From assembly GCA_944325665.1 (NCBI GenBank), contig CALVAY010000004.1, positions 1-64,000 on the forward strand: 64,000 bases of DNA, in the 5' to 3' direction. Under the pieces are notes generated by a model. That model was not told the DNA's origin. It did not search any database and saw only the letters and a list, made by a program, of their open reading frames with translations. This stretch comes from Candidatus Gastranaerophilales bacterium. Its GTDB lineage: Bacteria > Cyanobacteriota > Vampirovibrionia > Gastranaerophilales > Gastranaerophilaceae. Every line of letters begins with the position of its first letter. The stretch's first letter is position 1. Both the position numbers and the translations under genes were made by a program. Shown piece by piece: positions 1-7,779 of this stretch.

Positions 1-317
1 CAAGAAAAGTGCTCGAAATTATTTTAATTAATCTCATCTTTTTGCCTATTTAATCTTTAAATAGAAGCTTCTTTAAACTTACAACCGCATTAATTATAAA
101 AGAATCTGTATATCAGGAGTCTTGCTTGCTACAACAGTTCATTGTATAAAATTTCACCATATAGGTACCATCAACTAAGCATAAATTGACAAACCCGAGA
201 AAGTTTTAAAATAAGGGCGGTGTTCTACAATGTTTTTAATAAAAATACAATTTTAATAATCAAAAATTATAATTACATATAAATTGATTTGACACATATT
301 ACAAAACATGGTAGTGT
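1..317. other. Gene-free stretch at window start
   Basis: No convincing coding frame or structured RNA is visible. Two TTGACA hexamers occur on the plus strand, at 186-191 and 289-294. The first has a TAAAAT 15 bp downstream (207-212). The second lies just before the first gene, but only a weak -10 follows it. The stretch is very AT-rich and most likely holds upstream regulatory sequence. Confidence 0.4.
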
Positions 318-632
318 ATGCATAGCTGGTTATTTATGAATATACTCTCAAAACTTATTGCAATCTCTCTGGTTTTTCTCATTGTTTCAATAATATGGAC
401 CGTACCGTATTATGGTTTTTATACACTTATGAGATTTACCATAACTATAACTTCAATTTTTATAGCTTTAAAATACAAAGATAAACATGCAATTTCATTA
501 ATATACTGGGCAATAGCAATAATATTCAACCCATTAATACCTGTTTATTTGGACAAAGTTATATGGAAAATCATAGATTTTATAATTGCATGCATATACT
601 TAAAAGAACTCAAGGGTAGTGTAAATGACTGA
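318..632 (+). CDS. Small hydrophobic membrane protein (DUF6804-like)
   Basis: A 104-residue protein made almost entirely of hydrophobic helices: about residues 8-30, 34-50, 57-80 and 84-96. The FNPLIPVYLDKVIWKIID motif in the third/fourth helix region resembles the small DUF6804-type membrane proteins; that family call is from memory of the motif. It overlaps the following membrane protein gene by 8 nt, so the two are probably cotranscribed. A TTGACA box lies 24 bp upstream, but no clear Shine-Dalgarno sequence is present. The internal ATG at 336 is an alternative start. No function can be assigned. Confidence 0.7.
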   Translation: MHSWLFMNILSKLIAISLVFLIVSIIWTVPYYGFYTLMRFTITITSIFIALKYKDKHAISLIYWAIAIIFNPLIPVYLDKVIWKIIDFIIACIYLKELKGSVND

Positions 633-1323
633 AATAACAAACCCAAATGAAAACAAAAAAGTAGAAAACTTAAACCTGTTTTCGACAAAGGGAGTAATTG
701 GCAGAAAAACCTGCTTTATTTTTACAATATTAATTACAATTTTCAATCGTACGGTAGAATACTTATGGAACAGGGCCATTGAAAGCCATGCGCCTTTTGT
801 AGAGGGAGTGCTTTTTACTCTGTGCATAATCAGCATATATATTACAGTTGTAATGACAATAAAAAGATTAAAAGACATCGGTTGGTATAGGTGGCTTGGT
901 ATTTTTGGAATTTTGCCGATATTCTTATTAATTCTTTCGTTTATAAAATCCAAAGACCTGACAAACAACGGGCAAAAACCTTTCTTGGTTCAATTAAAAG
1001 ATTTTATTTCCACCACATTAACAATCATATTTGTAGCAGGCTACTTGGGGCTTGGCATTGTACAGTGGGCAGCTGTCTATGCGGGGGCATACTATGTTTT
1101 AAACAACTGGTTCTTGTCTTTGCTAATAGGAGGTTTTGTTGCGTATATTCCCATTATTGGAACAATTGCAGGAATCTATGGTGCACACAAGTATTGGGGG
1201 TTGCCTCTTTGGGTATCCATTTTAATATTCTGCACTCATTTTATAATTGCCATTCTATTAACTATTGCACAATTTGTTATTGAACTAATAGAAAGAAATA
1301 AAGCCGACCAATACTTACCTTAA
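625..1323 (+). CDS. DUF805-like integral membrane protein
   Basis: A 232-residue protein. An N-terminal segment of about 110 residues resembles DUF805: the start reads NLFSTKGVIGRKTCF, and the second helix is followed by the TIKRLKDIGWYRWLG motif typical of that family. It continues into two or three more hydrophobic segments (about residues 125-155, 160-185 and 195-222). DUF805 proteins are bacterial inner-membrane proteins of unknown role. Translation is probably coupled to the upstream gene, because the ATG overlaps its last codons; AAGGG lies 9 nt upstream. The 3' end overlaps the convergent nitroreductase gene by 9 nt, with no terminator between them. Confidence 0.8.
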   Translation: MTEITNPNENKKVENLNLFSTKGVIGRKTCFIFTILITIFNRTVEYLWNRAIESHAPFVEGVLFTLCIISIYITVVMTIKRLKDIGWYRWLGIFGILPIFLLILSFIKSKDLTNNGQKPFLVQLKDFISTTLTIIFVAGYLGLGIVQWAAVYAGAYYVLNNWFLSLLIGGFVAYIPIIGTIAGIYGAHKYWGLPLWVSILIFCTHFIIAILLTIAQFVIELIERNKADQYLP

Positions 1324-2181
1324 AAAGTTAGTTACGAACCTCTTTATTTTGCAGAAAATACAAGAGTCTTTTTTGTGAATCTCTTTTATTTCAGAAATTT
1401 TATAAGGCTCAGGTTGCACTGTTCTTTGGTATCTTACCTTTGGATTTCCAAAAAGCATAACATACACAGGCTTATACCCTGATGGGATTTCAAGCATTTC
1501 GCAAAGCTCAGGGAAGATTTTTAAACATGCCTGAGCAAAGCCGCACCAGCAAGTACCAAGCCCCAAATGTTGAGCATAAAGTTCAAAATAGCTAAGAGCA
1601 ATTATAGGGTCAACATTAGCGCAAGGTGCACTAAGAGGGGATGAAGCAACAATCATATGAGGAGCGCCTCTAAATATTACATCTTCACCCTTTAAAAAAG
1701 CGTCTTTATACCTTGAAAACTTATTCATAATTGGCGAAAGTGCTTTATATGACATTGTTTTAATCAATAAATCATTTACTTTTTTTCTGATTTCATCCAT
1801 TGCGGATTTTTTCTCAACGATTGAAAAATGAAGTGAGTGATTATTGCACCCCGTTGGAACATAAGGAAGCATCTGCTTTAGCTTGTCCATAATCTCAGGG
1901 GCAATTTCATCTTCCCCATATTGCCTTACGCTTCTTCTTGATTTTATCAGCCCTAAAATATCGCTATATTCAACAACTTGAGAGTCATTCGGATGTTTAT
2001 CACCAAAAGAAAGTGCGCCTGTCGGGCAAATTGCAAGACAGTGCTGACAAGATATGCATCTTTTTTCATCAACGGTTTTAGGGAAATTTTCACTGTCAAA
2101 ATCTATACACCCCGTTGTACAATCGCTTATGCACAAACCGCAATGAGTACACTTATCCTTATCAACACTAATTGTCTTCAT
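1315..2181 (-). CDS. Ferredoxin-nitroreductase fusion protein
   Basis: Residues 1-60 form a bacterial 2x[4Fe-4S] ferredoxin domain, with cysteines at 11, 14, 17, 21 and at 42, 45, 48, 52. A nitroreductase-family FMN domain follows (from about residue 76, SRRSVRQY being the usual phosphate/FMN-binding start). Such fusions are common in anaerobes and are thought to pass electrons from the clusters to FMN for reduction of nitro compounds, quinones or enoates; the substrate is unknown. A further CxxC (SCIFCKIK) sits near the C-terminus. The gene starts at ATG with AAGGGGGT upstream. It is the last gene of a five-gene minus-strand cluster, 75 bp after the flavoprotein gene. Confidence 0.9.
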   Translation of the reverse strand: MKTISVDKDKCTHCGLCISDCTTGCIDFDSENFPKTVDEKRCISCQHCLAICPTGALSFGDKHPNDSQVVEYSDILGLIKSRRSVRQYGEDEIAPEIMDKLKQMLPYVPTGCNNHSLHFSIVEKKSAMDEIRKKVNDLLIKTMSYKALSPIMNKFSRYKDAFLKGEDVIFRGAPHMIVASSPLSAPCANVDPIIALSYFELYAQHLGLGTCWCGFAQACLKIFPELCEMLEIPSGYKPVYVMLFGNPKVRYQRTVQPEPYKISEIKEIHKKDSCIFCKIKRFVTNFLR

Positions 2182-2256
2182 TTTACCCCCTTGTTTTTAT
2201 ACAAATAATTTTAAAGTAAAATCAAAAATTAAAAACCCCTAAAGGCATTAACTTTT

Positions 2257-2799
2257 TTATACACTCTTGCCCATATTATAAGCTTCAAGAAGGTAGTTGT
2301 TGTGCGCCTTTACTTCATTTGGAGAGGTTAAGCCGGTGCCTTCTATTGCTCCCATTAGCTTAACACCGCCAAAACAAGACATCCAACACTTAAGTGCGTC
2401 AAGCGTTCCTTTTATTGCGGATTTTGGGGCGTCCGCCGCAGTCGCAATTAAATAAATTTCTCTAAATTTATAATCAAGCGAATAAAGCGCATTCATTCTA
2501 TCCATAAGGGTTTTCATCTGTCCTGACATAGTGTAATAATAAACAGGTGTCGCCCAAACAAGAACATCCGCCTCTTTTACTTTTTCAATTATTTCATTCA
2601 CACTATCCTCAATAACGCATTTACCGAGCTTTTGGCAAGCAAGACAGCCTTTGCAGAAGGATATATTTTTGCCTTTAAGACTTATCTTTTCCACATCGTT
2701 TTGATTTTCAAGTGCGCCTTTTATGAACTCATCCGCAAGAATATCCGAATTAGCGTTTTCTCTTAAGCTTGTTGAAATTACAATAATTTTCTTAGGCAT
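2257..2799 (-). CDS. Iron-sulfur flavoprotein-like NAD(P)H:FMN oxidoreductase
   Basis: A 180-residue flavodoxin-fold protein. The FMN phosphate loop is at residues 9-20 (STSLRENANSD) and WATPVYYYTMSGQMK follows near residues 82-96. Cysteines 49, 52, 55 and 61 form the compact Cx2Cx2Cx5C pattern seen in iron-sulfur flavoproteins, where it binds a [4Fe-4S] cluster; cluster binding here is inferred. Homologues move electrons between ferredoxin, FMN and small acceptors. The gene sits between the hydrolase (10 bp upstream) and the ferredoxin-nitroreductase, which suggests a shared redox task. A strong GGGGG Shine-Dalgarno precedes the ATG. Confidence 0.85.
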   Translation of the reverse strand: MPKKIIVISTSLRENANSDILADEFIKGALENQNDVEKISLKGKNISFCKGCLACQKLGKCVIEDSVNEIIEKVKEADVLVWATPVYYYTMSGQMKTLMDRMNALYSLDYKFREIYLIATAADAPKSAIKGTLDALKCWMSCFGGVKLMGAIEGTGLTSPNEVKAHNNYLLEAYNMGKSV

Positions 2800-2809
2800 A
2801 TTTACCCCC

Positions 2810-3838
2810 TTATTTTAAATTTTCCTTAAAAAACAATTCTATCTTATCAAAAGGTATTTTATCAAGATTGTCGTACAAATCCACATGGTTTGCATCTTTA
2901 ACAATTAAAAGTTCTTTATTTTCGCCTTTTAATTTTTTAAAAGCGTCTTCACTAAAATATCTGCTGTGGGCATTTTCACCGTGTATCATTAAAATCGGCG
3001 TTCTTATTTCGTTAGCATAAGCTAAAATCGGCAGATTTATAAGCGAAAGGGTTGAGGTTGTATTCCACTTGCCGTTTGAGTTTATGGAATTTTTATGAAA
3101 TCCTCTTTTTGTTTTGTAATAATCCCAATAATCTTTTACAAATTGAGGCTCATCCCCTTTTAGTTTATCCGGTAAGCCTTGGGCTTTAGCGTAAGTGCCG
3201 TTTTTAAAATCTTTCGTTCTTTGTTCGTTTAAACTCTTTTTAAGCTCATAGCGCGCATCTTCATCAATTGTATCATTATAACCAAATGCACTTACTCTTG
3301 TCATATCATACATCGTTGAAGCTACCGCAGCTTTAATTCTTGTATCAATTTGAGCCGCATTTAGCGCAAAGCCGCCAAAACCGCAAATGCCAAGTATTCC
3401 GATTTTTTCTGCATCAACATTTTCTTCATTTGACAAAAAATCAACAGCAGCCGAAAAATCCTCTGTATTAATATCGGGGGATGCAACATCTCTTGGCGCA
3501 CCTTCACTTTCACCTGTATAGCTCGGGTCAAAAGCAAGAGTTATAAATCCTCTTTGAGCGAGCGTTTGGGCATATAGCCCCGAAGCCTGTTCTTTAACGG
3601 CACCAAACGGGCCTGAAATTGCAATAGCAGGATACTTCTCGCCCTTCTTTAAATCCTTTGGCAAATACATATCGCCCGCAAGAGTTATCCCAAAACGGTT
3701 TTTAAAGCGGACTTTTTTAACTTCTACTTTGTCGGATTTTTCAAAAACTTTATCCCAACTGTTTTCTTTTGCAAAACTCATATTACTTACTCCTACAATA
3801 AATATTAACAAAAATACAATAATAGTTGCTCTAAACAT
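2810..3838 (-). CDS. Exported alpha/beta hydrolase (YcjY/dienelactone hydrolase-like)
   Basis: A 342-residue protein with an N-terminal signal peptide (cleavage probably after SFA, residue 23), then an alpha/beta hydrolase fold. The nucleophile elbow reads LGICGFGG, with Cys152 at the usual serine position. A cysteine nucleophile is typical of dienelactone hydrolases and of YcjY-like proteins. His318 (DANHVDLYD) is the likely catalytic histidine. Export suggests action on a periplasmic ester or lactone. It lies 3 bp after the acetyltransferase gene in the LysR-flanked operon and starts with GAGGTG upstream. The substrate is unknown. Confidence 0.87.
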   Translation of the reverse strand: MFRATIIVFLLIFIVGVSNMSFAKENSWDKVFEKSDKVEVKKVRFKNRFGITLAGDMYLPKDLKKGEKYPAIAISGPFGAVKEQASGLYAQTLAQRGFITLAFDPSYTGESEGAPRDVASPDINTEDFSAAVDFLSNEENVDAEKIGILGICGFGGFALNAAQIDTRIKAAVASTMYDMTRVSAFGYNDTIDEDARYELKKSLNEQRTKDFKNGTYAKAQGLPDKLKGDEPQFVKDYWDYYKTKRGFHKNSINSNGKWNTTSTLSLINLPILAYANEIRTPILMIHGENAHSRYFSEDAFKKLKGENKELLIVKDANHVDLYDNLDKIPFDKIELFFKENLK

Positions 3839-3841
3839 AAC

Positions 3842-4411
3842 CTACACCTCAATTTCTTTAATAACCTTTGCAGGAACACCGCCTACAACAGTATTTTTTA
3901 AAACATTTTTCGCAACAACCGCACCGGCTGCTATTATTGCACCGTCTTGAATTTCAACCCCGCCCAAAATTACTGCATTAGAGCCTATCCAGACGTTATT
4001 GCCGATTTTAACCGATTTAGGCAAAATTGACGCCCTTTTTTCGGGATTTTGATTATGATTTAGCGTTGCGATTACTACATTATGCCCGATTAAGACATTA
4101 TCACCTATAACAATTCCCCCTTGATCTTGAAAATGGCAACAAGAGTTAATAAAAACATTTTTTCCAACCGTTATGTTTTTTCCGCAATCGGTATAAAAAG
4201 GCGGAAAGAGCTTGAAAGTATAATCAACAGGCTTGCCTATAAGCTTAAAAAATAACTCGCACACAACTTTTGGCGGATTGTATTTATGATTAAGCTTGTG
4301 TGATAATTTCATTGCCTCATCAGCCAAATAAGACATATACTTATGCTCTTCGCTATTGGCAACAACTTCTTTACCTGAATTTAAATGCTGTAAAAATTTT
4401 TCTAAATTCAT
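3842..4411 (-). CDS. Sugar O-acetyltransferase (LacA/Maa family)
   Basis: A 189-residue left-handed beta-helix acetyltransferase. The N-terminal maltose-acetyltransferase-type helical segment (about residues 1-60) is followed by hexapeptide repeats such as [28 protein letters not shown] and [15 protein letters not shown]. The histidine in [12 protein letters not shown] matches the catalytic histidine of LacA/Maa. The family moves an acetyl group from acetyl-CoA to sugar hydroxyls. It is 7 bp downstream of the CMD-cupin gene and 3 bp upstream of the hydrolase, so cotranscription is likely. Its link to redox genes is unclear. Confidence 0.9.
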   Translation of the reverse strand: MNLEKFLQHLNSGKEVVANSEEHKYMSYLADEAMKLSHKLNHKYNPPKVVCELFFKLIGKPVDYTFKLFPPFYTDCGKNITVGKNVFINSCCHFQDQGGIVIGDNVLIGHNVVIATLNHNQNPEKRASILPKSVKIGNNVWIGSNAVILGGVEIQDGAIIAAGAVVAKNVLKNTVVGGVPAKVIKEIEV

Positions 4412-4418
4412 TATTTAC

Positions 4419-5651
4419 CTACTTATATTCAACGTCTGAAACCTTCTCAAGCCAAGTTGTTTGATTGTTTGGAATATTTGTTTCTATTGAAATGTGCGCA
4501 AATTCACAATCAGGAGCTGCACCATGCCAGTGAACAACATCTTTTGGAATTTTTACCACATCGCCTGTTTTTAAAATTTGAATTTCCTTGCCTTTTTCTT
4601 GGTATCTGCCTTCACCTGCCGTTACAAGCAGAATTTGTCCGCCCGAGTGCTTGTGCCAGTTTGTTCTTGCACCTTTTTCAAAAGTAACGTTACCGATAGA
4701 GGAATTCCACATTTCATCCTTTTGAACAAGCATATTTAAGTGTGTTACGCCTGTAAAATATTCACTGTAAGGATTAATTTCGCCTTGACTAAAAGGTTGT
4801 TGCATAATATTTTCTCCTATTGCGTCTTTAAAAATGTATAATGCCTTAAAGGTTTTAGAAAAGCCTACGTATGGCATACACTGAATTATCGCAGATACAA
4901 TATCTTCTTTTGTATTACCGGCCTTTAAATTTCCTTTTATATGACTTTTAAGAGTATTTTCACTGCCGTCGGTTATCAAAATTGCTAAAACCAAAAGCTC
5001 TCTTGTTTTAAGGTCAAGCCCTTTTCTTGTATAAAAATCACCAAAACAAACCTCGCTTAAAAGGCGGGCGACTTTATCTCCGACGTTATTTGGTAAACCC
5101 TCCAGGGAATTTTTAATTTCATCACCATACAGAGGTTTTTGAATTTTAAGACCTTCTTTATACCTGTTATTTTCATTTGTTGTTGACGCGTTTTCAAGCG
5201 GGAGCGGGATTTTCCTTTCAACAAAGACTTCATTCATAACACTAATTGCATTAAGCGTTTTTGGAAAGCCAATAAAAGGTGCACATTGATAAATAACCTC
5301 TCTTACCTCATTTGGCGTTGCACCAGTATTCAAAAGAGCATTTATATGTGCTTTAAGCTGCGGCAAAGTTTGTTGAGCAGTAAGAGTTGTAACAGTTAGC
5401 ATTTCCCTTGTTTTGTTATCTAACTTACCGATTGTAAAGACCTCACCAAAAATATATTTTTGCAAAACAGACATCATCTCGGGGTCATCTCCGACATTTG
5501 GATTCCATTTTGTATTAAAAAGAGCTTCAAAATTATCTTTGCAAATTTGTTCTCTTGTCATTTTTTCCCTTTCCAAACTTATGGCACATAGCGTATTTGA
5601 CTGCATTAGGGCAACAATCAAAGCAAAAGTTACAACCTTTTTAAAATTCAT
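4419..5651 (-). CDS. Exported carboxymuconolactone decarboxylase-cupin protein
   Basis: A 410-residue protein with a signal peptide, two tandem carboxymuconolactone decarboxylase/AhpD-like domains (about residues 35-125 and 165-260; TREMLTV and TRELLVL helices), and a C-terminal cupin (about 300-395; NWHKHSGGQ and WHGAAPD give the metal-binding histidines). Bacterial CMD-cupin proteins occur in operons with reductases and are often linked to quinone or electrophile stress; the reaction is not established. I chose ATG 5651, with GAGGTG 7 nt upstream; the GTG three codons earlier lies inside that Shine-Dalgarno. It is the first gene of the LysR-divergent operon. Confidence 0.9.
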   Translation of the reverse strand: MNFKKVVTFALIVALMQSNTLCAISLEREKMTREQICKDNFEALFNTKWNPNVGDDPEMMSVLQKYIFGEVFTIGKLDNKTREMLTVTTLTAQQTLPQLKAHINALLNTGATPNEVREVIYQCAPFIGFPKTLNAISVMNEVFVERKIPLPLENASTTNENNRYKEGLKIQKPLYGDEIKNSLEGLPNNVGDKVARLLSEVCFGDFYTRKGLDLKTRELLVLAILITDGSENTLKSHIKGNLKAGNTKEDIVSAIIQCMPYVGFSKTFKALYIFKDAIGENIMQQPFSQGEINPYSEYFTGVTHLNMLVQKDEMWNSSIGNVTFEKGARTNWHKHSGGQILLVTAGEGRYQEKGKEIQILKTGDVVKIPKDVVHWHGAAPDCEFAHISIETNIPNNQTTWLEKVSDVEYK

Positions 5652-5712
5652 ATTTAACACCTCTGTTTTTATGATTATTTACCATGTTTTAATAAATAGC
5701 AAATACTTATAT

Positions 5713-5718
5713 AGTATA
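5713..5718 (-). promoter_or_regulatory. Putative -10 of the redox operon
   Basis: Read on the minus strand, TATACT lies at 5718-5713, about 60 bp before the start of the CMD-cupin gene, and is followed by ATATAAGT. The LysR-type operator lies just upstream of it, as expected for a LysR-activated promoter. There is no good -35, which also fits activation. Confidence 0.45.
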
Positions 5719-5719
5719 G

Positions 5720-5746
5720 TTTTATATGCTTGACAGGCATATAAAA
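5720..5746. promoter_or_regulatory. LysR-type operator between lysR and the redox operon
   Basis: A perfect 10-bp inverted repeat, TTTTATATGC (5720-5729) and GCATATAAAA (5737-5746), is separated by 7 bp. Its core TGC-N7-GCA is the classical T-N11-A box of LysR regulators. The spacer contains the -35 (TTGACA, 5730-5735) of the lysR gene, so binding would repress lysR and could activate the divergent operon. Confidence 0.8.
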
Positions 5747-5758
5747 TATATTTATTAT
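5730..5758 (+). promoter_or_regulatory. lysR promoter, predicted leaderless start
   Basis: TTGACA (5730-5735), a 17-bp spacer and TATTAT (5753-5758) form a near-consensus sigma-70 promoter. The -10 ends 6 nt before the ATG at 5765, so transcription should begin at or next to the start codon. No Shine-Dalgarno is present. Confidence 0.75.
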
Positions 5759-5764
5759 TAAACA

Positions 5765-6652
5765 ATGGAACTAAGGGTTTTAAAATATTTTTTAGCAACA
5801 GCGCAACAGGAAAGTATCTCAAAAGCGGCACAGGTACTGCACATAACACAGCCGACACTTTCTCGCCAACTAATGGATTTAGAAAACGAGCTTAAGACAA
5901 AACTTTTAATCCGCGGCAAAAGAAACAAAAAAATAACTCTCACCGATGAGGGCAAACTCCTTATGGCAAGGGCTCAAGAGATTATTGAACTTGCAGATAA
6001 AACAGAAAGTGAATTTTTGTATGATGAAAAAAATATAGCGGGAGAAATATATATTGGTGGCGGCGAAACAGACACTATGAGAGTTGTTGCCAGAGCAGCT
6101 AAAAAATTTACCCTAAAATATAAAAATATTAAATTTCACCTTTACAGCGGAAACGGTGAAGACGTTAAAGAAAAGCTGGATAAGGGCTTGTTGGACTTTG
6201 GGCTTTTTATCGAACCTTTTGATAAAAAAGAGTTTGACTTTATTAATCTTTCTCAAAAAGACAAGTGGGGTGTTTTAATGAGAAAAGATGCAGAGCTTGC
6301 CAAAAAAAATTTTATAACCCCAAAAGATTTAAAAGACATACCCATACTTTCTTCAAGACAATTTTTGGTCAAAAATTTAATCTCGGGCTGGCTTGGAGAT
6401 GACTTTGAAAAGCTAAACATAGTGGGCACTTATAATCTTTTATTCAACGCCTCAATTATGGTGGATGAAGGCTTTGGTTACGCCCTTTGTATAGACAAAC
6501 TGATTAATTTTACAGGCAAAAGCAATCTATGCTTTAAACCCCTAAAACCAACACTTGAAGCGGGAGTACTTTTTGCTTGGAGAAAAAATTCACCGCTTTC
6601 AAAATGTGCTAAGCTGTTTATAAAGGAGTTGCAAAATAGCATAAAAAACTAG
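5765..6652 (+). CDS. LysR-family transcriptional regulator
   Basis: A 295-residue LysR regulator. The N-terminal winged helix-turn-helix (MELRVLKYFLATAQ, then SISKAAQVLHITQPTLSRQ at about residues 19-37) is followed by a linker helix and a periplasmic-binding-protein-like effector domain (about 90-290). It is divergent from the five-gene redox operon, with a TGC-N7-GCA operator between them, so it very probably controls that operon and itself. The 3' end overlaps the convergent chromate transporter gene by 4 nt. The inducer cannot be read from the sequence. Confidence 0.93.
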   Translation: MELRVLKYFLATAQQESISKAAQVLHITQPTLSRQLMDLENELKTKLLIRGKRNKKITLTDEGKLLMARAQEIIELADKTESEFLYDEKNIAGEIYIGGGETDTMRVVARAAKKFTLKYKNIKFHLYSGNGEDVKEKLDKGLLDFGLFIEPFDKKEFDFINLSQKDKWGVLMRKDAELAKKNFITPKDLKDIPILSSRQFLVKNLISGWLGDDFEKLNIVGTYNLLFNASIMVDEGFGYALCIDKLINFTGKSNLCFKPLKPTLEAGVLFAWRKNSPLSKCAKLFIKELQNSIKN

Positions 6653-7215
6653 AACATTTTAACAATATAAACAACAACCCCTGCAAAAGCACCTAAAAGA
6701 AGGTAAGTTAGAGGGTCTTTTTTTACCCTTAGGCTTATTAAAATAAGAATTATAAGTAAAGTAACGCCACCAAAATCAACGGCGTTATTAAAATCTTTAA
6801 AATTGTGATTTAAAATCAAAGTATCAAAAAACAATCTGACCAAAACCGCCGTCAAAAGAGCTGCGGCAGTAGGGCGAAGAATGTATAAGACTGTATTTAA
6901 GTAAACATTATCTCTGAATTTTTTCAAAACCTTAGAAACAAGAATTACAAAAACAAAAGAAGGCAGCATAATCGCTAAAGATGCCAAAAGAGAACCCATT
7001 ATGCCCGATGTTTTAAAGCCCGCAAAAGTTGCAACATTTAAACCCACTGGCCCCGGGGTAATACTTGATATTGCAAGCATTTGTGTTAATTCTTGAATTG
7101 AAAACCAGCCGTATGTTTCACTCATATGATAAAGAAACGGCAAAGTCGCGTAACCGCCGCCAAAAGAAAATAGACCTATTTTTGCAAACTCGACAAACAA
7201 AAGTAAAAATATCAT
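6649..7215 (-). CDS. Chromate transporter, second half (CHR family)
   Basis: A 188-residue membrane protein with one CHR domain: FGGGYATLP near residues 18-26, then the conserved SSITPGPVGLNVATFAGF segment at about 50-67, and several hydrophobic helices. Short-chain CHR proteins work as pairs of 180-200 residue subunits encoded by adjacent genes, and both are present here. The family was described for chromate efflux, but many anaerobes carry it with no known chromate exposure, so the physiological substrate is uncertain. Its start overlaps the upstream gene by 4 nt (ATGA), with AAGGAG upstream. Confidence 0.88.
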   Translation of the reverse strand: MIFLLLFVEFAKIGLFSFGGGYATLPFLYHMSETYGWFSIQELTQMLAISSITPGPVGLNVATFAGFKTSGIMGSLLASLAIMLPSFVFVILVSKVLKKFRDNVYLNTVLYILRPTAAALLTAVLVRLFFDTLILNHNFKDFNNAVDFGGVTLLIILILISLRVKKDPLTYLLLGAFAGVVVYIVKMF

Positions 7216-7754
7216 TTTTTAAGGCTCCTTACTTTTGTTAAAATAACTCCGAATAATATTGCAAAAACTATAACCCAAGCGGGTGAAAGCCCAAAAATAC
7301 AAAGCAGAAAAGCAAATATAAAAAATAAAAACGTTAATTTATCAACTACCGAAGTTGACCAAACCTCTTTAATTGTAAGGAAAATAAGCACAATTATTGC
7401 AATATTAACGCCCCAAAATATATTTTTCATAATTGCTAAATTTGCAATTACGCTTATAAAAGAAGCCACAAGAAGTATAGCTGCAACAGGGGAAAGACAA
7501 AGTCCTAAAAGCGCCGCTATTGCACCAATTTTACCCCTTAGCTTGTAACCTAAAAACATTATCGTATTTGGAGCAATAATCCCCGGGACACACTGCCCCA
7601 GAGCATAAAAGTTTAAAACTTCCTCTTTTGTAAGCCATCTTTTTTTATCTACAAATTCACTGATTAAAAGCGGAACAATAACATAACCCCCGCCCAAAAG
7701 CAGCGCGCCGATTTTTGTACATATAAAAAACAGCTCTGATAATTTAACATTCAT
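7212..7754 (-). CDS. Chromate transporter, first half (CHR family)
   Basis: A 180-residue CHR-domain membrane protein. LLGGGYVIVPLL (about residues 19-30) and CVPGIIAPNTIMFLGYKL (about 54-71) match the two conserved CHR motifs. It pairs with the overlapping downstream gene to form a two-subunit transporter. There is no Shine-Dalgarno. On the minus strand TATAAT (7767-7762) ends 7 nt before the ATG, so the message is probably leaderless. Only 25 bp separate it from the upstream hypothetical gene. Confidence 0.88.
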   Translation of the reverse strand: MNVKLSELFFICTKIGALLLGGGYVIVPLLISEFVDKKRWLTKEEVLNFYALGQCVPGIIAPNTIMFLGYKLRGKIGAIAALLGLCLSPVAAILLVASFISVIANLAIMKNIFWGVNIAIIVLIFLTIKEVWSTSVVDKLTFLFFIFAFLLCIFGLSPAWVIVFAILFGVILTKVRSLKK

Positions 7755-7779
7755 CAGAGCTATTATATATCAAAAAAGA

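Noticed and set aside
600-968. Minus-strand open frame opposite the DUF805 gene
   Set aside because: It is a mirror of the real membrane protein gene, with no ribosome-binding site or family match.
6649-7754. Frameshifted single long chromate transporter gene
   Set aside because: Both halves have complete CHR domains, separate starts and a 4-nt overlap; paired short CHR subunits are a normal arrangement.
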